This document shows, piece after piece, positions 48,365 to 62,200 of a stretch of 64,000 nt of DNA. Both the position numbers and the translations under genes were made by a program. How positions within the stretch are numbered: the first letter of the stretch is position 1; every line of letters starts with the position of its first letter. Below the pieces are notes generated by a model. The model ran no database searches. It had not been told where the DNA came from and was given only the letters and a program-made list of their open reading frames with translations. Origin of the DNA: Pipra filicauda (Eukaryota > Chordata > Aves > Passeriformes > Pipridae); contig NW_024104998.1 of assembly GCF_003945595.2 (NCBI RefSeq), forward strand, positions 3,591,790 to 3,655,789, read 5' to 3'.

Positions 48365-51300
48365 AAATTCTTCCCTTATCTCTGGACACTACAAGTTAAA
48401 TTTCAGCTTCCTCCTGTTATTCATGCCAGCAGCAAGAAACCCTAAAGAGAAAGCTTAAAGAAACACAGGAGTGTAAAGACTCACTTTGACTGTTGCATGC
48501 AGGACTACTGCTGTCACAAGCACATCATACAATCCTGTACATAAATCTGTCAAGCTCCATCATAAAATAACTCCTAGGATTTTTTCTTTTATTTTTTTCA
48601 GCTAGAGGATTGAGTGGATAATTCCTTTTTCAATTTTCCTTTACTGCTTGGTTAAAATTTTGGCACTCTCAAATCAAATGAGTAAAATGAACGGTTCAAA
48701 CCAAAATGAGAGTATTCTGTTCCCAGTTTTCACACTGAAGAACAAGGCATGCCAAATTTAAAACATTTCATTTTCAATGAGGGCAACTTTAACAAATGCA
48801 AGTAATAGAAAATGGAGATGTAACTCTGAGAACCATTCACAGAAAAAAAAAAGAGAAATTTAATTTCTATTCTCTCTTCTTCAGGCAAGCCAAAGCCCAC
48901 TTCCCTGACTAAACTAGAGTTTTTTTGCCTTGCTTCATTAAATCTTTTAAGGACTTTTCACAAAACCTAACTTAGCTTTAACAGTTTTCTTCCTGCACCA
49001 TATAGTGTTCTCTAGTGGGTTAGTTATAGCAGTTTCCTGAAGTGCTCTTCTACCATGAGAAAACATCAAATTCAGGCTTTTCAGTTCCAGAAAGTGTCCC
49101 AACCCATTAACTGTTCAGTGAGGATTTCTGTACTTCTTATTTATAAATCTAGTCATACACATGGGCAAGTGTACAACCGGCTTTAGGTTGAACAAGCTTG
49201 CATTGTTATAATTCAATAAAGCACTTTTAAAGCTCTAGTGTTCTAGAATTTTACCAAAACAGCAGTAGAGTTTCAGAGGAGATGCAACTAATATCTTACA
49301 GTCATACATTAACATGTTATTCAACATGGCCCAAAATACTTGATTCCGGTGTAATTGAAACAGAAACAAATCTAGAATATCTGTGGGTTTCATGCTGATT
49401 TACCACTGTATATATTGCCCAAAGTGCACAAAACTGTAGAAAACAGAAAAGCTTCTGATGGCATAATATCAGTGGCAGCTGATTGAAAAATAGGTTGAAA
49501 CTGTCATTTTACAAAAAATATGGTCCTTCTTTTGAACTATGGTTTAAAATAGTAGCACTGTAAATAAAATATTGTGCCTTGATTTTTTCCTTAAAGTTAA
49601 TTCAAAATATTAGCTGAAGTGAGGAAAAGTAGCCAGATTTAGATGCTAAAAATTGATTAGCTAACAGAAAATATATGTAAATTCAATTATACTGGCAGAT
49701 CTTTCTAAAGACACGATTACTTTTCGGACAAATATGAGGTGAAATTTCAGTGTGTAAGATTCCTATATGACTTTCCAGTTTGTTCTTTGTTAGGATCCTG
49801 GAATGAATCAACCCTCAAAATACTTTTTCTGCAGTGACACAGCTCTGTTACACCAAGTGTCTGCCATCATGGTAGTTTAGTTCACTGATCCCTCTGAGGA
49901 TGACAGTAATGGTAGGGCTATCTAGTATCTGGATTCCCCCACATACATTCCCATGGCTCTCTGAAAGAGCTGCATGGTGACATGTAAGGAATGTGTACAT
50001 TTGCCTGGGATTTATGGATAACAAAGAACCAGGCTGGAATAGTTTCTTCATCACAGGTTTCCTACTATGTGAAGATCAACTTTTCACCATGTGTGTGACA
50101 AGGCTGATGTTTCTGGAAGGCCTCAAATCTCCTGCATATGTGTGGTACAAGTGATCTCTGTGCACATTAAATACACAATCGGGGTCACTGTGGACCATCT
50201 GTGCAGAACACATGGGGAATCTGACACTTTCTGTCATCATTAAGCATAATATTCCTGCAGTACTCTCACAGGCTTAAATAATGGTCAGAGCAAATAAAAC
50301 AAATGTAATCAAACCACAACTATCCACACTCGTTCCACACTGGGCTCCTCCTGAGAAATCTCTTCTTCCCAAACCTGAGAGTAAAGGTGGGTATCATTTG
50401 ACCATTTGACAAATTCATCTTGCTAGAAATATGTATTTCTGGGCAATTCAGCCTCTCCTCAGCAACACATTAAAATAGGTCAGATGAACTGCTGCTTAAG
50501 ACTACCTATTTCTCCCTCTTTTTGACAGAGAGCCTAAAATGAAAACCTCAGCAGTGAACATCCACCTGCCAAAGGCCATTACAGCTGGGTGAGAAGCATC
50601 TCACTAAATGTCTTTCAAAAAGCTTTCAGCTAAATCTAGGTTCTTCTAAAATGCTTTGTGCCTTTCCAGGGCTACCTGCCATTGCATCCATGCTGCCTTA
50701 AATCTGCTTGCCACTTGCAGGAGGACCTTCAGGCAAGCTGGAGGCCAGCAGCAGGAGCTTAGTCCACTTCCCCAGTTCTCCTCTTCATGACCATTTGTCT
50801 CTCAAACTTCTGTGTTTTACACCCAGACCTTGTATACGTCTTCAAGGTCTCCTCAGCAAGTCTCCCCTCCCCAGACCTGATGTTTAACTAACAGTTCCCT
50901 TCCAACTCCTGCTATCAGCACCATGAAGTGACTGCCTGGGCACTTGGCATTCCTGGGCAGAGCTAAAGGAGAATGAATTCAGGAAGAAGTTAAAAGAGAT
51001 GATGAAGCTGGTTTGTGCTATTGAAACAGGGAAACTAAAGACTGTACTTCTAATGATGAAATACGTCCTATGTTCATGTTAAACTTCCATTGGTGATGCA
51101 ACTACGTTTCCCCAAATTAAAAGGAATTTACCTTGGAGGGGGCTATTTTGCCTACTGTCAGACTCATGGATCTGGACCTTGGTTTGAATGTGATAATTCT
51201 GCCAGGGGCTGTTACAGCAGCATTTTCTCTGGGCGAAGTGGAAGTGAAATTTCGCTCGTAAGTCAAGCATGTATCAAAATGCAACTAAAAACTACTCTCT

Positions 51301-52030
51301 CAAAATGAGCATTTACACTTTTCAAATCATTAACATTACCAATTGCAGTAAACATTTAAAATGACAGTTTTTCTCAGAATTTTCATTACTATAAGGTTTA
51401 CCTCAAAGTGAAACTGCCTATGATTTCAGGCAGATTAGTGAAATCCACCTTATGCCAATCTATTCAAGAATGTACAAATTGAGTACAACCGAGGGAAAAA
51501 ATGTTTAATTCTCCAGAATAAGGCTTCTTAAAATCTTTCAGGTACTGCAAGTTAAATTTTGCTTACTGATCAAGAACAGACCTCTTTCCTGCTATATTTG
51601 TAAACTCTACTGAAGCTTTTCATCTTGCAAGTGTGCAACTGAAGTTTCAGTTAGATCTATTATGTACAGTCTAATCTCTGTGCAACACAACATGAAATTT
51701 TCCATGATCTCCATGGCAAAAGAAGTACTAAGAAATCAGCAGAAGAACTATTCACTACCTTTCCGAAGCATGTTTTATTATCAAAGGTATGTTAATCATA
51801 GTCTGTTAAATCTGGTAACAACTAACCTCCCATTTAATTGTTCCCTCAAGAGTCATTGTTCTCTCATATGGTCACTTAATAAAAATAATGTACCAATGAA
51901 GTAATTAATATGTGTAACACAATGTTTATTTATAAAATGTTCTCTCTATAGTAAACCATTCTGATATACTCCCCGCTCTGAAGGTCTCATGAATTAGTAA
52001 TTAAGGAGGATATATTTTTAGAGCTCTTCA
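48365..52030. other. Non-coding DNA
   Basis: No gene recognised. A plus-strand frame at 51,090-51,257 ends at a donor-like GTAAGT (51,258) but has no convincing acceptor or family. The block at about 50.6-50.95 kb is richer in GC and unrecognised. Confidence 0.45.
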
Positions 52031-52147
52031 TTTGGACAACACCTTCAGGCACATGGGGTGATTCTTGGCGTGTCCTGCTCAGGGCCAGAAGCTGGACTTG
52101 ATGACCCTGATGGGTCCCTTCCAACTCAGGATATTCTATGATTCTGT
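52031..52147 (+). mobile_element. CR1 LINE 3' end, short form (plus)
   Basis: The sense-strand CR1 tail is well preserved: GAAGCTGGACTTGATGACCC, GATGGGTCCCTTCCAACTCA, then ATTCTATGATTCTG. The part before GCCAGAAGCTGG differs from the other avian-type copies, so this is a different CR1 subfamily or a rearranged copy. It looks like the least diverged copy in the window. Confidence 0.93.
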
Positions 52148-55100
52148 ACTGATAATTTTCCCACATCTCATGAACTTAGCTGTGATTAAACCCTAAGAAG
52201 CTCTCACTTCAAGGGCAGAAGTCTCTGTTTTCACTGACAAGTGGGATGTCAAGGCTGTTCTCCACCATAGCCAGCAAACCTGTACACATGGGCATGAAGA
52301 GCAAAGAGCACAGTCCAAGAGGGGTGGTTAACTCTCCACGTTCTTCAGTAGCTCCAGATGTTCTAGGAGATATTTTGTGTCTTCCAGCTGCCCATCTCTT
52401 CCCTGGGGATGAGCAGTCCTTGCTTATTCTTGAATCCTATTCAGCCCCTGAACATCATGGCACTTTGGCTGGAGCAGACACTGTCCTTCTGTGATGGCCT
52501 TGGGTGAAAATCACGTGGCTCATAAGAGCTTGGTTGGAACTCTGATATTTTTCTAGTCCTGATCAATTCCTCCTTACAACACTGAGGCCACTCATAAATA
52601 TTCAGAAACCATTTATGTGCTCCAAATTTTTAGTCTTCTGCAACCAATTGAGCTATATAGTCGAGTTTAATATGTTAACTTTGGGGAACCCACTTTTTTT
52701 CACTAAACTTTTTCTTTATAAAGCTGACATATATCAGACTCATTTACATTACCCTTCATCTCCATGGTGTTTTGTACATTTCCTGTACTATATGTTAATT
52801 CAAGATCAATATCCAACCTCGGTGTTTTGCCTTAGAAGAAGGTTGACACAATAGCACTGAACCTCCCTAATATCTGGGTTACAAATACCAGAATTTATGG
52901 GGCCCCTATGGTGTAGTGATCTCCTTTCTCTTTCTCCACTGGATGGTATGTGCACATTTGTGCTTGATTAATCTTCTAATCCATGGTGTGAGGTTGAAAA
53001 AATGTGCGATGGCTCAAGAGGTTTGTAAATGACAGGTAACACTTTCAGAACTGAGCTTACATTGCTCACCACCACCACCATACAGCCTTGCATTGCTCTA
53101 CAGGCATTCACACATTTTTCTTTCTCTGTTCACCATGCCTCCATTCTGGCCTATTGGTTTATTTATCCAATGAAAAGCGTGTTATATTTCAAAACTGAAA
53201 AATTCTGTGTGAACAACTCTTGTTTTGATCAAACTTTTCCTGACTTCAAAAATACAAAGAGATTAACTTGGTTAAAGTATTGGTGGGAGAGGATTTTGCA
53301 ACTCTCACATTTTGAAGATTTGTGTGATTGTTACTTTTTATTAGAATGCAAGTGTTATAAAAATGTTTGTTGAAGAAGCTATTTTGGCTTCTACCTCATT
53401 GCTCTGATGGTGCCTTCCACTGTGTGAAGTTGTATTATACTCACTGAAAGACACAAATGGAGCATAAACTAATATAGCAATGATTAAACAGCCAGGATGT
53501 GGTTGCCTGAGAGATCCCATCATATATGCCCTTCTTGATTCACTGACATGGTAATAGTCAGGTGCGATGCTGATGTTTGACCTCCATTTCAATAGGACAG
53601 AGTGAACTCCTGACAGATGTTGACTTACAGGCTTGCAAGTCTGCAGTGCTTCCCTACCATTTGCCCAGAATAGCTTTGATTAGCTCATTTTCAGATTGTG
53701 CTTCAGTGCCCATTTGTTTTGCCTGGTTCTTGACAAAACACAGTAGGATCAATCTGGGAAACAAAACAAAAAAATCTCTTCAGTTGTCAGTTAAGTAATT
53801 GGCAAACAGTTGGATTTTGCACACTTTTTTACATAGTGTATGAGATTAAGAAAAACAAACACATCACTTCATGATGTTATTTTGTATATATTCTGCATTT
53901 TTAATAATCTTTGAAACCGAGGTTCCTTCTTTCATACCATGATTGCAATAATCTGGATTTATTTTGTTCCTAGTAATAAAAGAAAATGGTGTGCGAATTC
54001 TATTCCCAGACCAGCCAGATTAACAACTGTAAAACCCTTGAACCCTCTAGTTGGCAAATGATTTATTGACATGACATTCAAATGTGTTTTGCTTCAGCGT
54101 TAATGACAGGAGTTCCAGAACTTGTCACTGAGGTGATAAATGGATCCTTATACGTACAGCCTTGAAAAACTGGGAACAGTGCCATTTCCCCCTTCAATTT
54201 ATTAAAAATCACATCTCTTTACATTTACAGGAAGTAGTAACTTTTTTTCTCCTTTCTGTGGTTATAATATATCACCATTTTGTTTATGAACAGTTAATTA
54301 CTTTGTTCAACCTAGTGTTATTGAGAGGGTATAGGTTAGTACACAGGAAGAGCACACTGAAAACAGCTGTTGCAGGACTGATTTTTTTTGACCTTGAAGA
54401 AGATAACTGGAATGAATAAAGCAGCCTAATCAAATGCAATTGTAGTAAAACCGCTATGGTAGTGAAACGCACTGACGGCACATTTCCTAATGTGTCTGGT
54501 TTAAGCATATCTGTGCAAGCTTATAAAAATGAGGAAAAGAGATTCCCAAGGACAAGTTGTTCCTATACTGAGAAAAAAAATTAACCTGCAGTCTATAGCA
54601 GTTGCTAAAATATTTATAGAGATGAAAAATAAGAGATTTAATCATGTTGTTATAAAAGTTGGAGCTCTCTGATTTTTGCATGAGAAACAGTGAGTTTCAC
54701 ACTTACTCAAAGAGCAAATAAAAATTGCATTTATTTTTTATCAAAAGCTTTTATTCTGAAGATTCAAGAGTATTTGTGAAAAAGGAGCGATTTTAATGAA
54801 TTTGTTTATGGGATTTGGTTTTGCAAAAATGTTGTGAATTCAACAAAATTAATTCTCTTTTCAAACCAAAAAATTCAGACTGTTCATTCTGTGATGGCTG
54901 TTATTTAGGCATATTGATTTAACTTGTAGGAAAGAAAAAAGAATTGTACAATGTTTAAACAAAAATGAAACACTTTTGTGGTGAAAGCTTTCAATAATTT
55001 CCATACTTTCTTGTTATTAACAGTGACCAAGTTCAGACAACCTTCCTTATTTTCTGTTTGACCTGGTTTGGGTGAGAAAATTGATTTTTAAAAACTCCAT

Positions 55101-57842
55101 GGTTTCCAAGGACACAAAGACCATTCTCATTCTTGTGTCTTAATAGAATTTTGTAATAAATGCAACCTGTTAATATGGGTATTTTGAAAATATTTTGCAT
55201 TCAGATGTCCCTAGTAGGTTCATACCCTTTGCTGGTATGGCCAGACAGCATTACACCAATAGGGTATTTCACAGCTCACTCACTGCACAGCTATCCTGGC
55301 ATGCTGAAAGGATCCAGGTGTCAGACTGCAAGGGCAGGAGAAGGCAGGAGTGAGAATCAGTGTTGACTGCCCCAAATTCACTTCCTTACAGCAGCCTCCT
55401 CAACTCACTGCTTTAAGGTACCTAAACTAAACTGCTGTCATTCAGATGAAAATTAAGGCTGCTCTACCAAAGAAAGCAGGAGTAAGCTCAGTGTGAGTGT
55501 ATAACTTGTTCTGATCTAATTTTTTGCAGTACAAAAGCTCAGTACAAAGCACTATCCAGACTAACAACAATGTGTCTCTAGCACAGGCCATCTACTACAA
55601 ACCCAACAGTCCAGTCACTGTAATTAATACAGTGCCAGTCCTTTTTAAATGCAACTGTACTTTATCACTGCTCTAATGTGAAAAATTGGATTGAAACTCC
55701 TGGGAGAACCAACTTTCCTTCCTCCAGTGAATCTACAGCTCTTGTGCATAGCAATCCTCCAATATTCATGCATCTGGAAAAAGGATAAGATGAAAGCAGA
55801 AAGTGCCCTTGTATGTAAAAAGCTTAAAAGTAGCAGGGAATTAACTGAACTTTGATGTACTCTGAAAATGTTTAATGGGTGAAATCTCTCAAAGCATTTT
55901 TTTCTTAAACTTTTTTTCCCATCCTTCGTAATAGTAGCACAGCAATAGCTCTTTTAATGGCTGTTCTATAAAGATACATCTTCAGCTTGGACAAACTCGA
56001 TCAAATTCATAGTTGTTATATTTCTGAATGCCTGTTTGTTCTGGAAGATGAGAGCTCTTCCCCAGGCAATTAGATTTCCATGTAAAACTATCTGCTTTGA
56101 TTCCCAGGAGCTTTATTCCATGTGAAAGGTTAAAGGTAGGTTTTCCAAGTCTTATAGGAAACACTCCTACTGTTCAATAGTGCAGGATGCAAGTTAAGGT
56201 CACCATTAGGTAAGAGGGAAATATGAGCTGTTTTGTACTTGAACAGAAACCACAAGCCTTACAAAATACCAGCTAAGTTTCAGTGCTGTGAGAAAAATGA
56301 TGATGCATTTTTTATTGTTATGAAATGCCTGATAAAGACTGGAATACAGTCATAACAGAGATTTAAATAAAGTTTCTATTACACTGCTTCCTGGCATTTA
56401 ATCAAATCAGATGGATGTAGACAAGGTACAGTATTATCAACATCAATCCTACATTCAGACTCTCCAAAGCATCTGAAGGAGCGCGTGGGGGTTTTTTGCT
56501 AATTTTTCAATACCTATAGTGTGAACTGGAGACATAATGATGCTTATTTTGATGAGAGGTAACATCTTACCTTGCTTTTAGCCTATGTTGCTCATCGTTG
56601 GCACCTTTAAGGCTGGCTTTCTTTGAAGTGTCAGAGAAGTGCTGATGATTCGGTGTGGTCCCCAGCAAAGCTGGCTGTTGTCTTCTGTAGCCTCCTGTGA
56701 CTTGTTTTCAAAAAGAAGAGCAGGTGGAGAAGCAGTGATAAAGAGAATGGTTAAAATCAGGATATGATACATCAACTTGTTCAGGTGTATAATGTTTATT
56801 ATATATACTCACACATGACTTGGAAGGAGGAGTGATCACAATGGAAAAGATGAGTCAAGGTGACTTAGAAGAACCAGAGGCCTGAGGAAGAATTCAGACC
56901 TCAGCTATCCAGATGAATGATGGTAAGTGAATTTCATGCCTGTTGAAGAGAAAAGTATGAACTACCCAGACACAGGAGAATTCTCAAGTAACCTTATCAG
57001 CCCAGCAGAGAAGCTGGGTTCTCACATAGCACCATTAGGGCTCTGCTGAATGCAGTCAATAAAAGGCAGGATATGCTGCAGAGATAAGAATGGGATGATA
57101 AACTCTGCAGAAGGTATAATGTAGTAACCAAGTGTGCAGCCCCATCTAAAATACAATGAACAGCACGGGAGAGAGGAAAAGAGCAAGTTCAGGAAAAAGT
57201 GGGGAAAAAACTGATCTGCAAAGTGGAACTCACTACAACAGAAAGACAATGAAATCAGGAATTTTTAAAAGATTTTAAGTGATTATGAAGAATGACAGTT
57301 GTTTTGGGAAACAGTGAGAAAATCTCATGCATAGGTTAATCTCTCTTGCATCAGGAGAAGATATAATGATAAAGGACAACTAACCCACCTGGACTTATTG
57401 AGAAGTTCTTAAATCCTACATTGAAACATCTGTTGGGTAGTAGTTGAAATTACTGGACTGCATTTCTAGTGTAACAATTCCTGCACTCATACATTGGTTG
57501 AAAATTAAAGAGGAAAGAATGGAAAAGAGTCACTAATATAGCTGCCCACAACTTTAGCCCCTAAAACACCTAAAAATTATTTTTCAGAGCTCCTTTGAAT
57601 TTCTATGGAAAGTTACTGTGCACATGCTTTCTTTGTGCTTGTTCAGCCATAATAAAAAAAGAATCTGTCCATCAAAAGATCAGTGTAAGACCAACCTCTG
57701 AACACTAACCTCAGAAAAATAGTCTTGTGCTGCTACAAAATTAAACACTTCTGTGTCTCTGCTGTGAATAAGTTGTTAATCCTCACCCTTTTCCCAGCAC
57801 TAGCAGAAATAATTATTGCTACTTATCATTGTTACTCATTGT
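52148..57842. other. AT-rich non-coding DNA
   Basis: No gene recognised. A (CAC) simple repeat lies at about 53,069-53,083. The frames at 53,029-53,373 and 54,162-54,419 (plus) are Phe- and Leu-rich without known domains and look like chance. Confidence 0.45.
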
Positions 57843-57877
57843 TTTCAAAACACATGGTTAGCCCATGTGTTTTGAAA
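57843..57877. repeat. Perfect 15-bp-stem inverted repeat (hairpin)
   Basis: TTTCAAAACACATGG (57,843-57,857) is followed by the loop TTAGC and by the exact reverse complement CCATGTGTTTTGAAA (57,863-57,877). After one mismatch, a further G-C pair (57,841 and 57,879) is possible. A perfect 15-bp stem with a 5-base loop is very unlikely by chance in 64 kb. Confidence 0.97.
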
Positions 57878-58914
57878 TCTTTGCCTTCAGAAGATTCTGC
57901 AAAAATGTGGTATGCACAATTAAAACTAGAGAGATATAAATACTCTGTAGTTAATAAACTGCAAAGATCCATTTGAAATAGGACTTTTAAGATGTGATAT
58001 GAACACTATGATAGAGAGCACCTGATGTGTGAAAAGTACTAGATTCAAGAAAAAACATGATAAAAATAATGACAGCCCATTAGAGAGGGAAGCACTGATG
58101 TCTTTGTTCCATACCTCTACGTTGAAAGTTAAATTATTTTTTAATTCTACTCCCACTGTAATCAGAAGCCAAACTTTGTATATTTCCAATTGATTTTCCT
58201 TTTCATGGTCCGGTGAGACTTCCAACACCTTATGTTCAGTGCAACTTCTGAAAAGTGCTCACATTCACAGTGTCTAAACTGGGATGGATTTGAATCCATG
58301 TTCTTGGATCTGAAGAATACCTATGTTTGGCCAGGTGCCCTCTGACAGGAAATTGCCAAAGGTAAGCAGAACTGACAGTTTCTTTGGTTTAAAGGGCCAG
58401 GGTGACCCAAGCTGTCTAATCTAAGAGCAGTTTTTGATCTGTGAGTCCAGAGGTAGCACTGGTTACTCCATGGCATCTCAAAATTAGGCCAAGCAGAGGC
58501 AGAAATAAGCAACTGTTTCTCAGCATTTTCTAAGAGCTACTTTAGGTATCTGTCAGCTCGGTGTGCTTCCTGTCCTGAATCCCACCTGAGACAGCCGGCA
58601 CTTCTCAGGCCCTGGAGGGTGAGCTGCAGTGTCCAAGCCAAGACATCAGATTCCAGCTGAGGAAGCAGAAGACACTAGTCATTGCAACACCTCCTGGGAG
58701 GCACAACTGAATTCCATCCTCTTTCCATCCTCTAACTCAGCTGGGAAGAGCCTGATGGGAGTCTGCCACTTCCTTGGACTTTTGAGAACCCTTGTAACAA
58801 ATAACGACAAAAGTAGAACAAGGAGTCGACGTAGCATCACTCGCATGTTTTTACCAACCTGGCATATGAAGATCATGTAGTCCATAAATAGTCTGATAGA
58901 ACAGAAGGAAATAC
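57878..58914. other. Non-coding DNA between the hairpin and an old CR1
   Basis: Nothing recognised. A phrase GATCATGTAGTCCATAAATA near 58,871 could be a further CR1-like fragment. Confidence 0.4.
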
Positions 58915-59205
58915 AAAAATCATGTGGTTCAACATTCAGGACAACACATGTCAAAACACCTCAGTGATTTCTGCATAAAGATCAAAACTTGTGGTTGGAT
59001 AGAGGAGGACAGATCCAACCTGCTGTGGAGACTTAATGTCTTCACTACACACAGTGGCACACTGTTCCAGTGGCTAATTATCCACCCTTGCTGCTGGGAA
59101 TGTGCTATTTCTGGTTTGATTTTGTTTAGCTTCTGCTCCTATTTCATCTGCTTTTTTTTCTTTCTTGTTTTCTTCTCTCTTTGCAAAATTAAAGAGACAG
59201 CCACA
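58915..59205 (-). mobile_element. Old amniote-type CR1 LINE fragment (minus)
   Basis: The plus strand follows in antisense the old CR1 class: ATCATGTGGTTCAACATTC, TCAGTGATTTCTGCATAAAG, ACTTGTGGTTGGATAGAGGA, GAGACTTAATGTCTTCACTA, ACTGTTCCAGTGGCTAATTA, ATTTCTGGTTTGATTTTGTT, TAGCTTCTGCTCC and AAATTAAAGAGACAGCC. The order is the same as in the copy at 11.8 kb and would continue into the segment seen at 27.2 kb, so the three belong to one broad, old group. No frame survives. Confidence 0.82.
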
Positions 59206-62200
59206 GCCAGTAATTTTTTCTTATGTTGGCACCATTAGACTGAAACTGAATTATTGCTTAGCCAAACTAAGACTATAATTGCTTAGCAAAATTCAGGCTG
59301 AACACCTCAGATTTCAGTGTCTAAGTCAGATTTTCCAGGGCACAAATAATTTCTGTTGCTCTTTCTGACTCTGCTTTTATTTGCTGTGACACTGGGTTAT
59401 TCTTTGTGACACTGGGATTGAGCTGTTCCACTGCTGGACTTAATTTTCTTGTACACCTCTCTCTCTGCTGTAGCTGCTTATTGACCCAAAGATCCCACTT
59501 GGCAGGATGAACAGTTTCTCTTTAGTCTGTGCTGAGTTTGGTGGAGTGGTGCCATCGCAGAAAGGGAGGGAAGGGATAGAAGTTTGCTCAGGCCGGTGAA
59601 GAAAAAAGAGTGGCTGTTTCCTCTGGAAGAAGGTTGGGGATAGAGTCCCATATGCATGGGACAAGACACCTTATCGCCAGTGTGGTTGGGCACTTACAAT
59701 TACTGTGCCATGGGATCTGCTGCCTGTGAAAACCTGGAGTGGGAGATCGGGACAGCACAGCAACTTTTGGCTGAGCAAACCATAAGGATGCATCACATGT
59801 GGTGCTGGACCTTCACAGTGTCTCTAGCTGGTCTGGGCCATCCTCGAGGATCATAGTGCAACCAGACAGCATTATCCCCAGAAACACTTCCTAATAGCAA
59901 TCCTATCAACCCTCACTTGCTTACACTTTTTCTCTGTCTCTCCCTAGCTCCTTCGTGTCTAACCACATCCACGCAACACACAGTTTTCATCCTTCTGACT
60001 GCTGCAGATACCCTCTTGATGAACATGAGAGCTGTACTGGTTGTGTAGTGGCTGGAAACAGCCAGCTTTTCACTGGATGAATGTCTGTGAACTTTGATAA
60101 CTTATTGAATTTGGAATGTCGGTGTTGCAAAATTCCTGTCTAACCTGCAGTGACAAGGTACATCAACTCCTCTTGATTTTTAAGAAAAAAGGTAATGTGA
60201 CAATGTCTTAAGTAAGTGCCTCTAGGTTACTACCTAAAACTGCTTTCTATCAGAATTGAGAGATCCTTTATAGTTATAGTCCTTTTGCCTTCTGTACATT
60301 ATCTCAGCTGTATTTTTAAATAAAAGTATTTAAAAATTGTTCAACAGGTGTTTTCTTCGCATATATTTCAAACTACTGCTTATCTAAAGGAGAATAAAGA
60401 AATGAGATGTGCCGTCACTTTTCCTGAGGTATGAGGGTAGTGGGTTACTTAAGTAACCAGCTATTACTTCCATTATGGGATTGAATGAATCACATTTTTA
60501 TAAACAGAAGGAAATAAATCCAAGAGATTTCCAGATAGTCTTTGTGGTCATTAGAATTAAGTACCTGGTAGCATTAGTAATTTCACTATGTGTTATCTGA
60601 ATCTTTAGGCTTTGAATCATCTCTCAATTTGTCTGTATGTGCCTAAGGCAATTTTGAAGAAGGAAATTAGGCTCCTAACTTTGAAAGCTGAGTGACATCA
60701 GGGTGAACTAGGCTATAAAATCTGGCTTGATTCCATTCACTATCTGTACCATGATTGCAAGATAGTATAAGGCAACCATGCCTCTGCAAGAATTTGTTGC
60801 TTCTTATTTTAAGCTGAAAAAGTTCTCCTAAATACACAATATATTCAGCCATGAAATTCGCTAAGGTATTTATATGCTGTTATGATTAACATAGGCATTT
60901 TTAATTAATAAGTCACAATTTCTTATTAGGTCCCTACTCACTAAGTTGCATGTGACTCGGTTAAAAGGAAATCATGAGGCGAAGCTCTGGTGACTGCTTT
61001 AGAAATACCGTAATGGCTGCACTGCAATTAATGAAGTGTTAGAGATAATCCATTGCCATCTGTCTTTATTTTGCTAAGCCACTCAAGTAGAGACCATATT
61101 TGAGGGGAGAAAAGAAAATCCAGAGCTAGAAGAATACTGCAAATGAGTATTCACCAACATTTGTTCCAGTTCTGAGCAGCTGTTCAGTGTGATCATGTTC
61201 ATACCTCCTTTTATTCGCTATTCATGATCATTCTCACAAATGAGGTTATTCTTCATACAAATACCTAATTGCAAAGGAGCGCATTGCTATTCTTCTATTC
61301 ACAGTTCTTTTACCTCGCAGCCAGGGACCCAAATCAAACTGTCTGACTCCACTGGTCGACAGCCTGCGGTTAACAACAACCTGTGAGCAGTTCTGAGGTG
61401 AGACTTGCACAAAGGGCTTTGGTGCACAAGTCCCCAGGACTCCTTGTTTCTGAGCCTTAAGTGAAAGAGAGAACAAATGCAGAAATGACTGAGTCTGTCA
61501 GGAACAGCTCACTAAACCTTTCGGCCAGCTGTAGAGTTTCCTAAGCTCTAAGCTGGGCTGCAGCCCCAGGGGCTTCTAAAGGCTGGACGGAAGGTAGGAA
61601 GCTCTTTGTCTTCTTTTTACCAGTGAAATACAATGAAGGCAGAGATCTTTTCAAATGGCCATACACATATATGAATATTTATATGTACAAATGTGGTGGC
61701 AGTGCTGCATGAGGGTACAGATGGAGTTCCCTTGTAGCTGTGCATCTCAGGAATTTTAAGTGATTTTTTTTCTGGTTCTGCTTTCTCCCCCTTATCACTG
61801 GGACTCACCTCTCTGTCCTATTTACCCACCTTGTTTTCATCAAATACAGATACAGTTCAATCATTAGGATACTTGCACCACTCTGAAGACAACCAAGTCT
61901 CTTTTTAAAAAAAGATAAATTAGTGTTTGTCTGGAACACTGACCTACCAGTCAGTCCCATTAATCCAAACAGAAAATGCACGTTAATATTTAGAAGTCTG
62001 CAGCTCTCTCCAGGCAATGATTTTTACGATAATGAAGCCAAAAACTCTGGTAAAATCAGAAAATGGTCAGATAGCATCTTTAAAACAGTGTGAAAAACAC
62101 TGACCTTTATGAGTGTTTATTCCACTCTTTAAAATTGTCCAAATTAAACACTGACAATTTTATCACCTGGTGGACTGTAATAAACCAAAATTCAATATTC

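Noticed and set aside
50913..50936. REST/NRSF-like TCAGCACCATG
   Set aside because: Only the left half-site matches; the right half (GGACAG type) is absent.
51090..51308. Plus-strand frame ending at GTAAGT (51,258)
   Set aside because: A donor-like site exists but no acceptor or ATG with good context, and the peptide is not recognised.
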